32,095 nucleotides of DNA from CAYJEQ01 sp964369235 (GTDB lineage: Bacteria; Bacillota; Clostridia; Oscillospirales; Ruminococcaceae): contig CAYJEQ010000024.1 in assembly GCA_964369235.1 (NCBI GenBank), positions 1 through 32,095 of the forward strand, read 5' to 3'. The notes below the pieces were generated by a model. It saw only the letters and a list, made by a program, of their open reading frames with translations, made no database searches and was not told the origin of the DNA. The first letter of the stretch is position 1. Each line of letters starts with the position of its first letter. The translations under genes and the position numbers were made by a program. Of the stretch, positions 5,898-14,000 are shown piece after piece.

Positions 5898-7193
5898 ATG
5901 AAACAAAAATCAAGTTTATTCAAGTTCTCCTCCCACGGTTGGGCATTAATGGTATACTGCCTACTACTATTCTTCTTCTATGTAGGTATGTGTAATGATG
6001 GAACAAATGCCTCTGGTCCTGCTATAGCTGAAAAGCTAGGCCTTGAGCTAGGCGTAGTTCTTAATGGTAATGCTGCCGGTGGTGTAATCGGCGTATTAAT
6101 CTTTGTTATTTTTGGACAGCTTAACCGTAAAATCGGCCCTAGTCTTTCCTCAGGTATCGGCGCTATTCTTGCAGGTGTAGGATATATCCTAATGGGTAAC
6201 TCTCCTAACCTAACTATATACACATTTATGTATGCTCTAACAATCGGCTCTATTATGTCCGCTGGTTTTATCTCTGGTGGTACTCTAGTTGCTAGATGGT
6301 TCCCTAAGAGAAAAGGTATTGTTATGGGTTATACAACTATGGGTCTTAACCTAGCTTCTGCTATCTATGTACCTATTCTACTATTTTCTATCAATAGCTT
6401 TGGCGGTATTGATATGGGTGTACTACCTATCGGTGCTGCATGTATCCTTACAGGTATCCTAGGTATTAAGTTTATTAAGAACACACCTCAGGAAAGAGGT
6501 ATTAACCCTGATGATGTTTCTGACGAAGTTTATGCTAAAGAATACGATGCTAACCACGATGTAACAGACGATGGCGGTTGGACTACAATGAAGCTTCTTA
6601 AAACTAAGGAACTATGGATTGTAGCAGTAACAACAGGTATATTCCAGATTTGTTCTACAGGTATTATGACACAGATGGTAACAAGAAATCAGCAGCTTGG
6701 CTTTACACTTGAGCAGTCTGTAGGTATTATGTCCTTCTGTGCTGTAATTGGTATCTTTGGTTCTTGGTATGTTGGTGTACTAGATGAAAGATTTGGTCCT
6801 AAGAAGACTATGAAATACTTCGGTCTATGGTACATGTCTGCTCTAATGCTAAATGCAACAGAGATTATGCCCCTAGTTTACTTCTCCATCTTTATGATTG
6901 GTATGGGTATCGGTGGTTCTGCTAACTTTATGACATCCCTACCAACATCTGTATTTGGTAGACATGGTTTTGATAAGGTTAACAGCGTAGTATTCCCACT
7001 ACAGGGACTAATGAGTGCATTCTGTTTTGCTATTAACGGTATGGTACTACTAGTTACCGGTTCTCTAAGATACGCTTACATCATCTTCGGTTGTCTAGCA
7101 CTTCTAAACAGCTTCATTATCTCAACAATTAATGAGCACAAATACAATCGTGACGTAATCGCTGCTAAAGAAAGTGGCAACGCATCTGCATAA
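5898..7193 (+). CDS. MFS transporter, oxalate/formate-antiporter (OFA)-like
   Basis: This is a 431-aa major facilitator with twelve predicted membrane segments. The loop between helices 2 and 3 carries the MFS motif A region (GQLNRKIGP), and helix 4-5 carries RWFPKRKGIVMGYTTMG, a pattern seen in the OFA (oxalate/formate antiporter) and related monocarboxylate families. The central cytosolic loop (about residues 195-225) is acidic. ATG 5898 has GAAAGG 9 nt upstream. The Crp/Fnr regulator lies 120 bp downstream on the same strand, and several palindromes fitting such a regulator lie upstream, so regulated uptake or exchange of a small organic acid is a reasonable inference. The substrate is unknown. 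Confidence 0.82.
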   Translation: MKQKSSLFKFSSHGWALMVYCLLLFFFYVGMCNDGTNASGPAIAEKLGLELGVVLNGNAAGGVIGVLIFVIFGQLNRKIGPSLSSGIGAILAGVGYILMGNSPNLTIYTFMYALTIGSIMSAGFISGGTLVARWFPKRKGIVMGYTTMGLNLASAIYVPILLFSINSFGGIDMGVLPIGAACILTGILGIKFIKNTPQERGINPDDVSDEVYAKEYDANHDVTDDGGWTTMKLLKTKELWIVAVTTGIFQICSTGIMTQMVTRNQQLGFTLEQSVGIMSFCAVIGIFGSWYVGVLDERFGPKKTMKYFGLWYMSALMLNATEIMPLVYFSIFMIGMGIGGSANFMTSLPTSVFGRHGFDKVNSVVFPLQGLMSAFCFAINGMVLLVTGSLRYAYIIFGCLALLNSFIISTINEHKYNRDVIAAKESGNASA

Positions 7194-7214
7194 GATTACT
7201 TTAATTTAATGTTT

Positions 7215-7241
7215 ACAGAGCTAGTTTTACACTGGCTCTGT
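7215..7241 (+). terminator. Hairpin terminator after the MFS gene
   Basis: ACAGAGC (7215-7221) pairs with GCTCTGT (7235-7241), extended inward by a G-T pair and AGT/ACT, followed by TAAATTTTATC. It separates the MFS gene from the regulator, possibly with partial read-through. Confidence 0.55.
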
Positions 7242-7313
7242 TAAATTTTATCTCAGCTTCTACCCTATTAGATTTGGTTTTATATTTTAAATTTACTATA
7301 AAGGAGGCTTATT

Positions 7314-8000
7314 GTGGATTACTATCCTCAACTGCTTCAATGTCAGCTATTTAAAGGACTTACCTACAGTCAAATAGAAAAGGTTATAATGTCCCTATCT
7401 GGCACTGTTAATAGTTATAGAAAAAATGATTTAATTGTCCGTACTGGAGATTATATAACAGGGATTATGGTGGTGTTAGAAGGCAGTGTCAGCGTTTCCC
7501 ATACAGGTAACTATAATAATGATGGCATTGTAGAAACAATAGAGAAATCCCAGATTTTTGGTACTGCTTATGCCTTAGGTAATCAGCCTCTGCTAGTTAC
7601 TGCCAAGGCTGTTAGTCCAACCAGTATACTATTTCTCAGATGTGATAATCTACCTTTGCAGATTGCTCAATCCGAAGATGGCAATCTTGCCCTGTTTACC
7701 TCTAACCTACTTTGTAGTATATCCAATAAGGTAATTCTGCTAGCAACAAAGCTTGAATATATGCATCTACCAACTATAAAATCCAAGCTTGCCTCCTATC
7801 TATTTAATCACTATTATTCTACAAATTCTAACTCCTTCTACCTACCTATGAGCCGAACAAGTTTAGCTGAGTATCTAGGGGTTTCCCGTTCTTCTATGTT
7901 ACGAGAGATGTCCCAGATAAAAAAATCCGGCATTATCTCTATATTAGAAGATGGTATGATAGTAATAAACTCCATTTCTGACCTAGAGATGATTATTTAA
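7314..8000 (+). CDS. Crp/Fnr-family transcriptional regulator
   Basis: This 228-aa protein has the two-domain Crp/Fnr layout: an N-terminal cyclic-nucleotide-binding-like beta roll (about residues 15-120), a long dimerisation helix, and a C-terminal winged helix (about 165-215) whose recognition segment reads SRTSLAEYLGVSRSSMLREM. There is no Cys cluster near the N-terminus, so it does not look like a [4Fe-4S] oxygen sensor. The ligand is unknown. Translation starts at GTG 7314, 6 nt after AAAGGAGG. It is codirectional with the MFS gene. GTTAC-N6-GTAAC palindromes upstream of the MFS and nitroreductase genes have the spacing this family recognises, and I infer these as its targets. Confidence 0.85.
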   Translation: MDYYPQLLQCQLFKGLTYSQIEKVIMSLSGTVNSYRKNDLIVRTGDYITGIMVVLEGSVSVSHTGNYNNDGIVETIEKSQIFGTAYALGNQPLLVTAKAVSPTSILFLRCDNLPLQIAQSEDGNLALFTSNLLCSISNKVILLATKLEYMHLPTIKSKLASYLFNHYYSTNSNSFYLPMSRTSLAEYLGVSRSSMLREMSQIKKSGIISILEDGMIVINSISDLEMII

Positions 8001-8001
8001 A

Positions 8002-8023
8002 GGTTCTATATCAATTGCTTGGG
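8002..8023 (+). repeat. Left-arm remnant of the GGYTCTATAT hairpin-repeat family
   Basis: GGTTCTATATCAATTG followed by CTTGGG matches the left arm of the repeat family at 9069, 20168 and 27747. Only the arm is present here, with no hairpin cargo of its own. Confidence 0.55.
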
Positions 8024-8056
8024 ATTATTTTCGCCCTATTATTTACTACAAATCAA

Positions 8057-8098
8057 AAAAGCTGAAAGCTCATTTACACAGGTGAGCTTTCAGCTTTT
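8057..8098. terminator. Strong bidirectional terminator (regulator / lipoprotein)
   Basis: AAAAGCTGAAAGCTCA (8057-8072) pairs perfectly with TGAGCTTTCAGCTTTT (8083-8098), with A- and T-runs at the ends. It serves both the plus-strand regulator and the minus-strand lipoprotein gene that ends at 8100. Confidence 0.85.
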
Positions 8099-8099
8099 A

Positions 8100-8846
8100 T
8101 TAGTTTCTATTAGCTTCTATATCAGTTTCTGCAACCTCAGATAAATACTTCCACATATCTGGTATAAGCTTTTCATCTACAAAAGAAATCGTAGCAATTG
8201 ACTGCCAAGGCGTATCATTAGAAGGTGAATAGATAATCATAACATTTACAGTTATGTTATCAATGGTAAAAAGCCCATCATATATTCCATATTCTGAGTT
8301 TTCTCTATTTTCTAATAGCTGTGGAAAGGGCTTGCTCATTTCATATTCTACAGGAAGCTCTTCCCCAATAGACAGAAGTTCATCATAAATAAGTTGTAAA
8401 TTATCAAAATATCCATCTAAATCAAAGTCAGCAGATCCTCCATTTACCATATCAATCCCCATGTTGCTAGTATATGTTACAGCAATTAACTTAGCGTCTT
8501 CCTCAGCTTTATCAAAAGTTGTAAAAACCGAGTAGGACTGACCATGTACTTTATAATCTCTGGAAATATAGGCTTCTAGGGAATTTCTATCTTCTATAAA
8601 GCTATATCGCTCCTCTACTAAAGATTTATCTGAGCCTATTAAACTAATATGCTCAAAGACACTAGTAAAATTCCCTGTGTCCGTTTCCTCTGCTGTTTCA
8701 GCCTGTTCCTCTGCTATGTGAGTTTCTTCGGTAACATGTTCTAACTTGCTTTCATTTTGTGTAGAAGTTTCCTGTTGTTTACTTCCATCAGAACAACCAA
8801 CTAATGCTATAGCCATTGCTAAGGTTAATATTACTAATTTACTCAT
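8100..8846 (-). CDS. Putative lipoprotein, unknown function
   Basis: This 248-aa protein has a lipoprotein signal: MSKLVILTLAMAIALVGC, with lipobox LVGC and lipidated Cys18. A Gln/Glu/Thr-rich linker follows (about residues 22-60), then a domain of about 185 residues with alternating strands and helices that I do not recognise. After processing it should be anchored to the outer face of the cytoplasmic membrane. ATG 8846 follows AGAGG by 13 nt, and a consensus promoter lies at 8921-8949, so it is probably expressed as a single gene ending at the strong terminator 8057-8098. No neighbour gives a functional clue. Confidence 0.75.
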   Translation of the reverse strand: MSKLVILTLAMAIALVGCSDGSKQQETSTQNESKLEHVTEETHIAEEQAETAEETDTGNFTSVFEHISLIGSDKSLVEERYSFIEDRNSLEAYISRDYKVHGQSYSVFTTFDKAEEDAKLIAVTYTSNMGIDMVNGGSADFDLDGYFDNLQLIYDELLSIGEELPVEYEMSKPFPQLLENRENSEYGIYDGLFTIDNITVNVMIIYSPSNDTPWQSIATISFVDEKLIPDMWKYLSEVAETDIEANRN

Positions 8847-8920
8847 TAAAATATTTAATCCTCTCTTGATGGTTTGGTGATTTTCTCATGGGTTTACTGC
8901 TTAGAAAAACACTAATCCAT

Positions 8921-8949
8921 ATTATAGCCTACTAACTACCCTATTTCAA
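8921..8949 (-). promoter_or_regulatory. Sigma-A promoter of the lipoprotein gene
   Basis: On the minus strand TTGAAA (8949-8944), a 17-bp spacer and TATAAT (8926-8921) form a near-consensus promoter about 75 bp before the start codon. Confidence 0.72.
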
Positions 8950-9068
8950 CTACAATCTATATATTATATATAAATGCTTTACCATTATCCTAAATAAACT
9001 ACAAAACTAAAAGTACAAATAACATACAAATAGCTTGTTACTATTATTCTCAGTATTTAGTTCATCCT

Positions 9069-9097
9069 GGCTCTATATTAATTGTTAGGGTAAAATT
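9069..9097 (+). repeat. Left-arm remnant of the GGYTCTATAT hairpin-repeat family
   Basis: GGCTCTATATTAATTGTTAG followed by GGTAAAATT is nearly identical to the left arm of the complete element at 27747. It lies just past the 3' end of the mreB-like gene and has no hairpin cargo. Confidence 0.6.
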
Positions 9098-9127
9098 TTG
9101 CTATATAACCTTTATCTTTAGTAGGAC

Positions 9128-10147
9128 TTAGTATTTCTTTACCGACTGGTGGCTAAATCCGTCAAAAAGCTGATCAAGATAATCAAAGGATTTACCTGTG
9201 CCGATAGCTACACAATCAATTGGCTCTGGAGATAGGAATGTTTTAATATAGGTGCGCTCCTCTATTAACTCCCCTAATCCATGAATAAGGGATCCTCCCC
9301 CTGTTAGCAGTAGGCCATTGGTGTATATATCCCCTATTAACTCTGGTGGTGTTATCTCTAAAACCTGTTTTAATGCAGTTATTATATGCTCAACTACACC
9401 TAGTAATCCTGGATATATGTCATCTCGACACACTTCCCCTCTACTAGGTAATCCTGTGGTTAAATCCCTGCCTTTAATCTCTACCTTTAGATTTTCATTA
9501 GCTGGATAGTAGACACTGCCTATTTCTTTCTTTACCTTCTCTGCCATCTTCTCACCAATAAGAAGATTGTATTTACTTCGCACTGCTTTAATAATTGCAT
9601 CATCTAGCTTTTTTCCTGCAAATCTTACAGAACGCTTGTGAACAATGCCATTTAAAGAAAGTATAGCTATATCGCTAGTTCCCCCACCAATATCCAGTAC
9701 AATATTACCGTTAGGTTTACTTATATCTAACCCTGAGCCTATAGCTGCTGCCACTGGCTCCTCTATTAGGTAAACCTTTCTTGCCCCTGACTCTATTGCC
9801 ACATCTATTACTGCACGAGATTCCACATCGGTAATTGCAGAGGGTACACAGATTACCACTCGTGGTCTTACCATACTGCTACCACAGGCTTTTTGTAAAA
9901 ACATTCTAATCATCTGCTCGGTGGTTTCGTAATCGGAGATTACCCCATCTACCATAGGACAGATCGCCTTAATATTCCCCGGTGTTCTGCCTATCATCTT
10001 ATAGGCTTCCTCACCTACTGCCATTACCTTATTATCCTTAACACTTACTGCAATTACAGACGGCTCTTTTAATATTATTCCCTTGCCATACTGATAGATA
10101 ATTACCGTAGTGGTACCTAAATCTATCCCAATATCATGTGTTGCCAT
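9128..10147 (-). CDS. mreB: MreB/Mbl-family actin-like cell-shape protein
   Basis: This 339-aa bacterial actin homologue would assemble into membrane-associated filaments guiding lateral cell-wall synthesis. Family motifs are IGIDLGTTT near the N-terminus (phosphate 1), CVPSAITDVESRAV, the EEPVAAAIGSGLD segment, LDIGGGTSDIA (phosphate 2) and LLTGGGSLIHGL (adenosine loop). The length is normal for MreB (about 330-345 aa). ATG 10147 has GAAAGG 12 nt upstream. It stands apart from mreCD, as clostridial Mbl or MreB paralogues often do, so it could equally be called mbl. It follows comF on the same strand after 140 bp, with a palindrome in that gap. Confidence 0.88.
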   Translation of the reverse strand: MATHDIGIDLGTTTVIIYQYGKGIILKEPSVIAVSVKDNKVMAVGEEAYKMIGRTPGNIKAICPMVDGVISDYETTEQMIRMFLQKACGSSMVRPRVVICVPSAITDVESRAVIDVAIESGARKVYLIEEPVAAAIGSGLDISKPNGNIVLDIGGGTSDIAILSLNGIVHKRSVRFAGKKLDDAIIKAVRSKYNLLIGEKMAEKVKKEIGSVYYPANENLKVEIKGRDLTTGLPSRGEVCRDDIYPGLLGVVEHIITALKQVLEITPPELIGDIYTNGLLLTGGGSLIHGLGELIEERTYIKTFLSPEPIDCVAIGTGKSFDYLDQLFDGFSHQSVKKY

Positions 10148-10168
10148 TTTTTAACCTTACCTTTCACC

Positions 10169-10189
10169 TAGTATGAAATTTCCATACTA
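10169..10189 (-). promoter_or_regulatory. Palindrome just upstream of the mreB-like gene
   Basis: TAGTATG (10169-10175) and CATACTA (10183-10189) form a 7-bp inverted repeat around AAATTTC, ending directly next to the GGTGAAAGG ribosome site on the minus strand. It may be an operator or a leader hairpin controlling translation. Confidence 0.4.
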
Positions 10190-10287
10190 TTACCTATGTA
10201 GCTGTGTTTCACCACTCTTATATCAGTAAAACACCAAACCACTTCCCAAACTTTTATTATATAAAACCCTATTTAATAGGAATATTA

Positions 10288-10971
10288 TCAGTTATTAGTC
10301 ACTGCTACTGTTACTGCAAACACACTGCTACAGCCTGCTTCTTTTAACTTCTCAGATATTGCTACCACCGTTGCCCCAGTGGTAAATACATCATCTACTA
10401 TTAGCACCACAGCTCCCTCTGGGACTTTAGCTATTACATCATATGAGTTTCTTGCATTGTCCATACGCTGATTTTTCTCTAGTCCATGTTGAGCCTTGCT
10501 ACTGTCACTGCGACTTAACCAGCCCCTAGTTAAAGAGATACCTAAGTCCTTTGCAATATACTCTGCCAGTAGCACTGCCTGATTATGTCTGCCTTCTTTA
10601 CGACTTTTCTCCGACATTGGCACTGCCACTATATGGGTTATGTACTTCTTATAGGGCAGTATTAAGGGGCTCATGGCAGAGGATAGCTCCCTTGCCAGTT
10701 TGTAGTCCTTTTTTAGCTTTAGCCTAAGGATTATGCCTTTCATTACCCCACTGTATCCATAAGGTGCAAAAACCCCGTCTAAGCCACTGGTTTCCACACA
10801 TCTGCATATGTATTCTAACTTACCACAGATAGCACAGTAATCGGTGTTATAGTGGGGCAGATTATCCATACAACTACTACAGATAACCCTACCTCTAGCC
10901 ATAACCTTATTACAACCACTACACCTAGGTGGATATATTAAATCTAACACCAAACTTATTAGCCTATCCAT
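10288..10971 (-). CDS. comF: ComF-family phosphoribosyltransferase-like protein
   Basis: This 227-aa ComF-type protein has an N-terminal four- to six-Cys zinc-binding region (Cys17, Cys20, then CSSC near 31-34, and CAICGK further on) and a phosphoribosyltransferase domain ending with VLIVDDVFTTGAT, the PRPP-binding loop, around residue 195-207. In competent bacteria ComF takes part in DNA uptake with ComFA; here there is no comFA beside it. The start ATG overlaps the last codons of recD2 by 8 bp (ATGGATAG), suggesting translational coupling of a DNA-processing pair. Confidence 0.88.
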   Translation of the reverse strand: MDRLISLVLDLIYPPRCSGCNKVMARGRVICSSCMDNLPHYNTDYCAICGKLEYICRCVETSGLDGVFAPYGYSGVMKGIILRLKLKKDYKLARELSSAMSPLILPYKKYITHIVAVPMSEKSRKEGRHNQAVLLAEYIAKDLGISLTRGWLSRSDSSKAQHGLEKNQRMDNARNSYDVIAKVPEGAVVLIVDDVFTTGATVVAISEKLKEAGCSSVFAVTVAVTNN

Positions 10972-13168
10972 TTTCCACTAACCCCTTTAGGTTGGTATAT
11001 CGTTTGTTCTTAACATTATTGTCTACCATAGCCTTTAGTGTTCTAGGTTCTCCGGCTAGAATAACTAGCTTTTTCCCTCTAGTAACCCCTGTGTATAGTA
11101 GATTTCGGTAATGGAGGTTTTTGTGACTTCCCATTACAGGGATAACCACCACTTCAAACTCATTACCTTGACTTTTATGTATGGTAATGGCATAGGCAAG
11201 CTCTAGCTCATCTGCCATATCAAAATCATACTGTGCCACCCTGTCCTCAAACCTTACTAGGATACTTTTTGAAGGGCGATTGATAAGCTCGATAATACCG
11301 ATATCCCCATTAAAGATACCCATACCATTTTCCCCATTATCTCGCTCCCAGACTATATCGTAGTTGTTTTTCACCTGCATTACCTTATCCCCCTCACGAA
11401 ATAGAGAAAAAGGTGTTTTATGCTCTGATTTTTGCATATCTGGTGGGTTTAGTGCCTGTTGCATCTTGGCGTTTATCTCTGCTGTGCCCAGTGGCCCTTT
11501 ACGAGAAGGGCAGAGTATCTGTATATCCCACAGTGCCGAATATCCGTATTTTTTAGGTAGTCGCTGGGATACTAGGGACACTACTAAACTGCTACATTCT
11601 CCCGTATCATACCGAGGTATAAAGAAAAAATCACTATCTGCTTTAGATATATCAGGATATTCCCCTGCTACAATTTGGTGGGAGTTAGTAACTATTAAAC
11701 TTTGTGCTGCCTGTCGGAAAATCTGAGACAAGTGGACTTTTTTCACCCTGCCACTGTCGATTAAATCCCCTAGCACATTGCCTGCACCTACAGAAGGTAG
11801 CTGATGGATATCCCCAACCATAATTAACTTACAACCCATTCTAACAGCCTTGATTAAATGCTGGAATAAACCTATATCCACCATGGACATCTCATCTATT
11901 ACCACTGCGTCAAAGGGCAGTGGGTTGTCCAGATTTCGCTTAAAGGCATTAAGTCCCTTATCATCTTTAAAATCCACCTCTAGTAAACGGTGTATAGTTT
12001 TGGCATCTCTGCCTGTTACCTGACTCATTCGCTTGGCTGCTCTCCCTGTAGGGGCAGCTAAAGCCACCTTATACCCTTGTCCGTCTAGTAGGCTAATTAT
12101 CCCCTTTAGGGTGGTGGTTTTACCTGTACCTGGCCCCCCTGTTAGGATAAATACCCCGTTATTTGCTGCATCGGATATAGCCTGTCGCTGTAATGGTGCA
12201 TAGGTAATACTTTGGCTTGTTTCCATTAAGTCTATCTCTTTATTCCAGTCCTTATCCTGATTAAAGGCTGACATTAACATCATGTTAATTCTGCCAGCTA
12301 CATAGGTTTCGGCAGAATATAGATAGGGTAGGTAAAGATAGGTCACCTGATCTTCCGTAATGGTTTCTAGCTTGTCCTCCTCTACCATGGTGGCTATTCG
12401 CTCCTCTATTAGCCCCACTCCCAGTCCTAACACCCTGTCTGCCATTACTAACACCTTGTGCTGTGGCACACAACAGTGGCCTGCATTGGCGTTTTCCCTA
12501 AGAACATGGTTAACTCCTGCTTCTACTCGTTCCTTGCTATCAGTAGCCATCTCTAGTCCCATAGCTATATAATCAGCCTTGAAAAAATCAAAGCCTATCT
12601 CCTCACCACAAAGTAGATAGGGGTTTTTATTAATAATGCTAGGCGCCATCATACCCCAGTTTTTCCATACCTTTATGGCTGTGGCTGATTCAATACCGTA
12701 ATTACTTAGGGTAAGCATTACACTTCTAATTCCGTAAAGTCTTTTAAACTCGGTGGAAATTTCCTCTGCCTTATTAGGGGAAATACCCTTTACAACTGAT
12801 AGCTGTTCTGGGCTGCTTTCGATAATTTCTAGGGTTTTATCTCCGAATTTATCCACCAGCTTTTTAGCTAGGGAAGGCCCTACCCCTTTAATAACCCTAG
12901 AGGATAGGTATTTATATATTGAGGTGGCACCACTGGGCAGTGTTCTCTCGATGTAATCTGCTTTAAACTGTCTACCATAGGTAGGATGGGAGGCAAAAAT
13001 TCCAGTGGCAGTAATGCTTTCCCCTGCAGAAATATCAGCAAAAGCCCCTACCACTGTTAAAAGTTCCCCATCATAGTCCATTTCCAGCACTGTAAAGCCG
13101 TTTTCCTCGTTTCTAAAGACTATATCCTCTACAGAGCCTTCAATGGTTTCACGATGATCTTTCTTCAT
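10964..13168 (-). CDS. recD2: RecD2-type ATP-dependent DNA helicase
   Basis: This 734-aa superfamily 1B helicase unwinds DNA 5' to 3' in the absence of RecBC and is linked to repair and replication-fork maintenance. The N-terminal OB-like domain (1-75) and helix-hairpin-helix regions (about 90-140) define RecD2 against RecD. Motifs visible: LQRQAI (326-331), Walker A GGPGTGKT (344-351), Walker B DEMS (425-428), GDIHQLP (452-458), and near the C-terminus AITIHKSQGNEFE and TGVTRGKK. The length matches the family. ATG 13168 follows a GGGAGGG site by 12 nt. It overlaps comF downstream. Confidence 0.93.
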   Translation of the reverse strand: MKKDHRETIEGSVEDIVFRNEENGFTVLEMDYDGELLTVVGAFADISAGESITATGIFASHPTYGRQFKADYIERTLPSGATSIYKYLSSRVIKGVGPSLAKKLVDKFGDKTLEIIESSPEQLSVVKGISPNKAEEISTEFKRLYGIRSVMLTLSNYGIESATAIKVWKNWGMMAPSIINKNPYLLCGEEIGFDFFKADYIAMGLEMATDSKERVEAGVNHVLRENANAGHCCVPQHKVLVMADRVLGLGVGLIEERIATMVEEDKLETITEDQVTYLYLPYLYSAETYVAGRINMMLMSAFNQDKDWNKEIDLMETSQSITYAPLQRQAISDAANNGVFILTGGPGTGKTTTLKGIISLLDGQGYKVALAAPTGRAAKRMSQVTGRDAKTIHRLLEVDFKDDKGLNAFKRNLDNPLPFDAVVIDEMSMVDIGLFQHLIKAVRMGCKLIMVGDIHQLPSVGAGNVLGDLIDSGRVKKVHLSQIFRQAAQSLIVTNSHQIVAGEYPDISKADSDFFFIPRYDTGECSSLVVSLVSQRLPKKYGYSALWDIQILCPSRKGPLGTAEINAKMQQALNPPDMQKSEHKTPFSLFREGDKVMQVKNNYDIVWERDNGENGMGIFNGDIGIIELINRPSKSILVRFEDRVAQYDFDMADELELAYAITIHKSQGNEFEVVVIPVMGSHKNLHYRNLLYTGVTRGKKLVILAGEPRTLKAMVDNNVKNKRYTNLKGLVENG

Positions 13169-13262
13169 ATTAGAATTTATCCCTCCCTATATTTTTATCC
13201 CTTGTGCTATGTAATTTACGCCTGTACATAAATCTATGCATATTATCTAAGTATAATATATT

Positions 13263-13616
13263 CTATGGATTTTTGCAATTAAAAGTTCTGGCTAACTCAG
13301 TGGAATTTTCGCAGATTTCCACCCAGTGTTCCCTTGCAAAAATCCTTGCTAGAAAAAGGGTTTCCTCACTAGTGGAATTACAAAGGATAACCAGCCTACA
13401 GTTATGGTGTTTTTTCGCTGCTGAAAGCCCTTCTATCATAGCAAATTCTGCCCACTTACTATCCTCATTAATCTCCACCACGAGAGTGGCTTGTTCTGGT
13501 AGGGTATAGCTTGGGAAAAAAGCCAAAATCTCCTTAGCAATCTGTAATAATCCCACTGCCATAGTAATCCCCATAAAACAGTACAAAACTATGGTTAAAA
13601 AATCCTGTAAATTCAT
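13263..13616 (-). CDS. Small single-pass membrane protein, unknown
   Basis: This 117-aa protein has one N-terminal membrane helix (about residues 7-31, including YCFMGITMAVGLLQIA) and a soluble alpha/beta part in which a hydrophobic strand (ATLVVEINE), a long helix and a second strand (RLVILCNSTSEETL) suggest a half-Rossmann or glycosyltransferase-like fold. That is inference from pattern alone. ATG 13616 has AGAAAGG 11 nt upstream, which supports a real gene. It precedes recD2 by 94 bp and may be cotranscribed. Similar small N-anchored proteins occur near murA in clostridia, as here, but I cannot name it. Confidence 0.6.
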   Translation of the reverse strand: MNLQDFLTIVLYCFMGITMAVGLLQIAKEILAFFPSYTLPEQATLVVEINEDSKWAEFAMIEGLSAAKKHHNCRLVILCNSTSEETLFLARIFAREHWVEICENSTELARTFNCKNP

Positions 13617-13871
13617 ATTGCACCTATCCTTTCTTACTAGTTGTAAATAATGCTTCTATGATTTCTAAAGCCAATAAATTCCATGTCATTTTAGACACTT
13701 CCTATGAATATACTATGGGATTTTCTATTTTTGGTCATAGGTTTTACTGATAAATCTATGTAAAAACCCTGTTAAAGCTCTGTAAATTACAAAGTTTTAC
13801 CATTGTATTGTGAATTTTCTGTAAACAATTGCATTTTTTTCTGTCAAAGCCACCAAAAACCATTTTTTCTC

Positions 13872-13900
13872 TTTTAATCGGGGACAATAAGTGTTATAAT
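13872..13900 (+). promoter_or_regulatory. Extended -10 promoter for murA
   Basis: TG-T-TATAAT (13892-13900) is an extended -10 element. The -35 position 17 bp upstream (TTTTAA, 13872-13877) is poor, as is common for this class. The rest of 13617-14000 is AT-rich and shows no other gene. Confidence 0.6.
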
Positions 13901-14000
13901 AACTTAGTACGATTTATTCTATTTTACACAGGATACTTGTTCCTGCTGTAAGACATAATTTGAAAGTTTGACTTTATATATATAGTTAGGAGATATTGCC

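Noticed and set aside
11364..11726. Plus-strand open frame of 120 codons
   Set aside because: It lies wholly opposite recD2, whose helicase motifs prove the minus-strand frame.
10288..13168. Competence locus
   Set aside because: comF is present but comFA, comEC, comG and other competence genes are not in the window; the pairing with recD2 alone does not show competence.
13204..13509. Plus-strand open frame of 101 codons
   Set aside because: It overlaps the minus-strand membrane protein gene, which has a normal ribosome site, and it lacks one itself.
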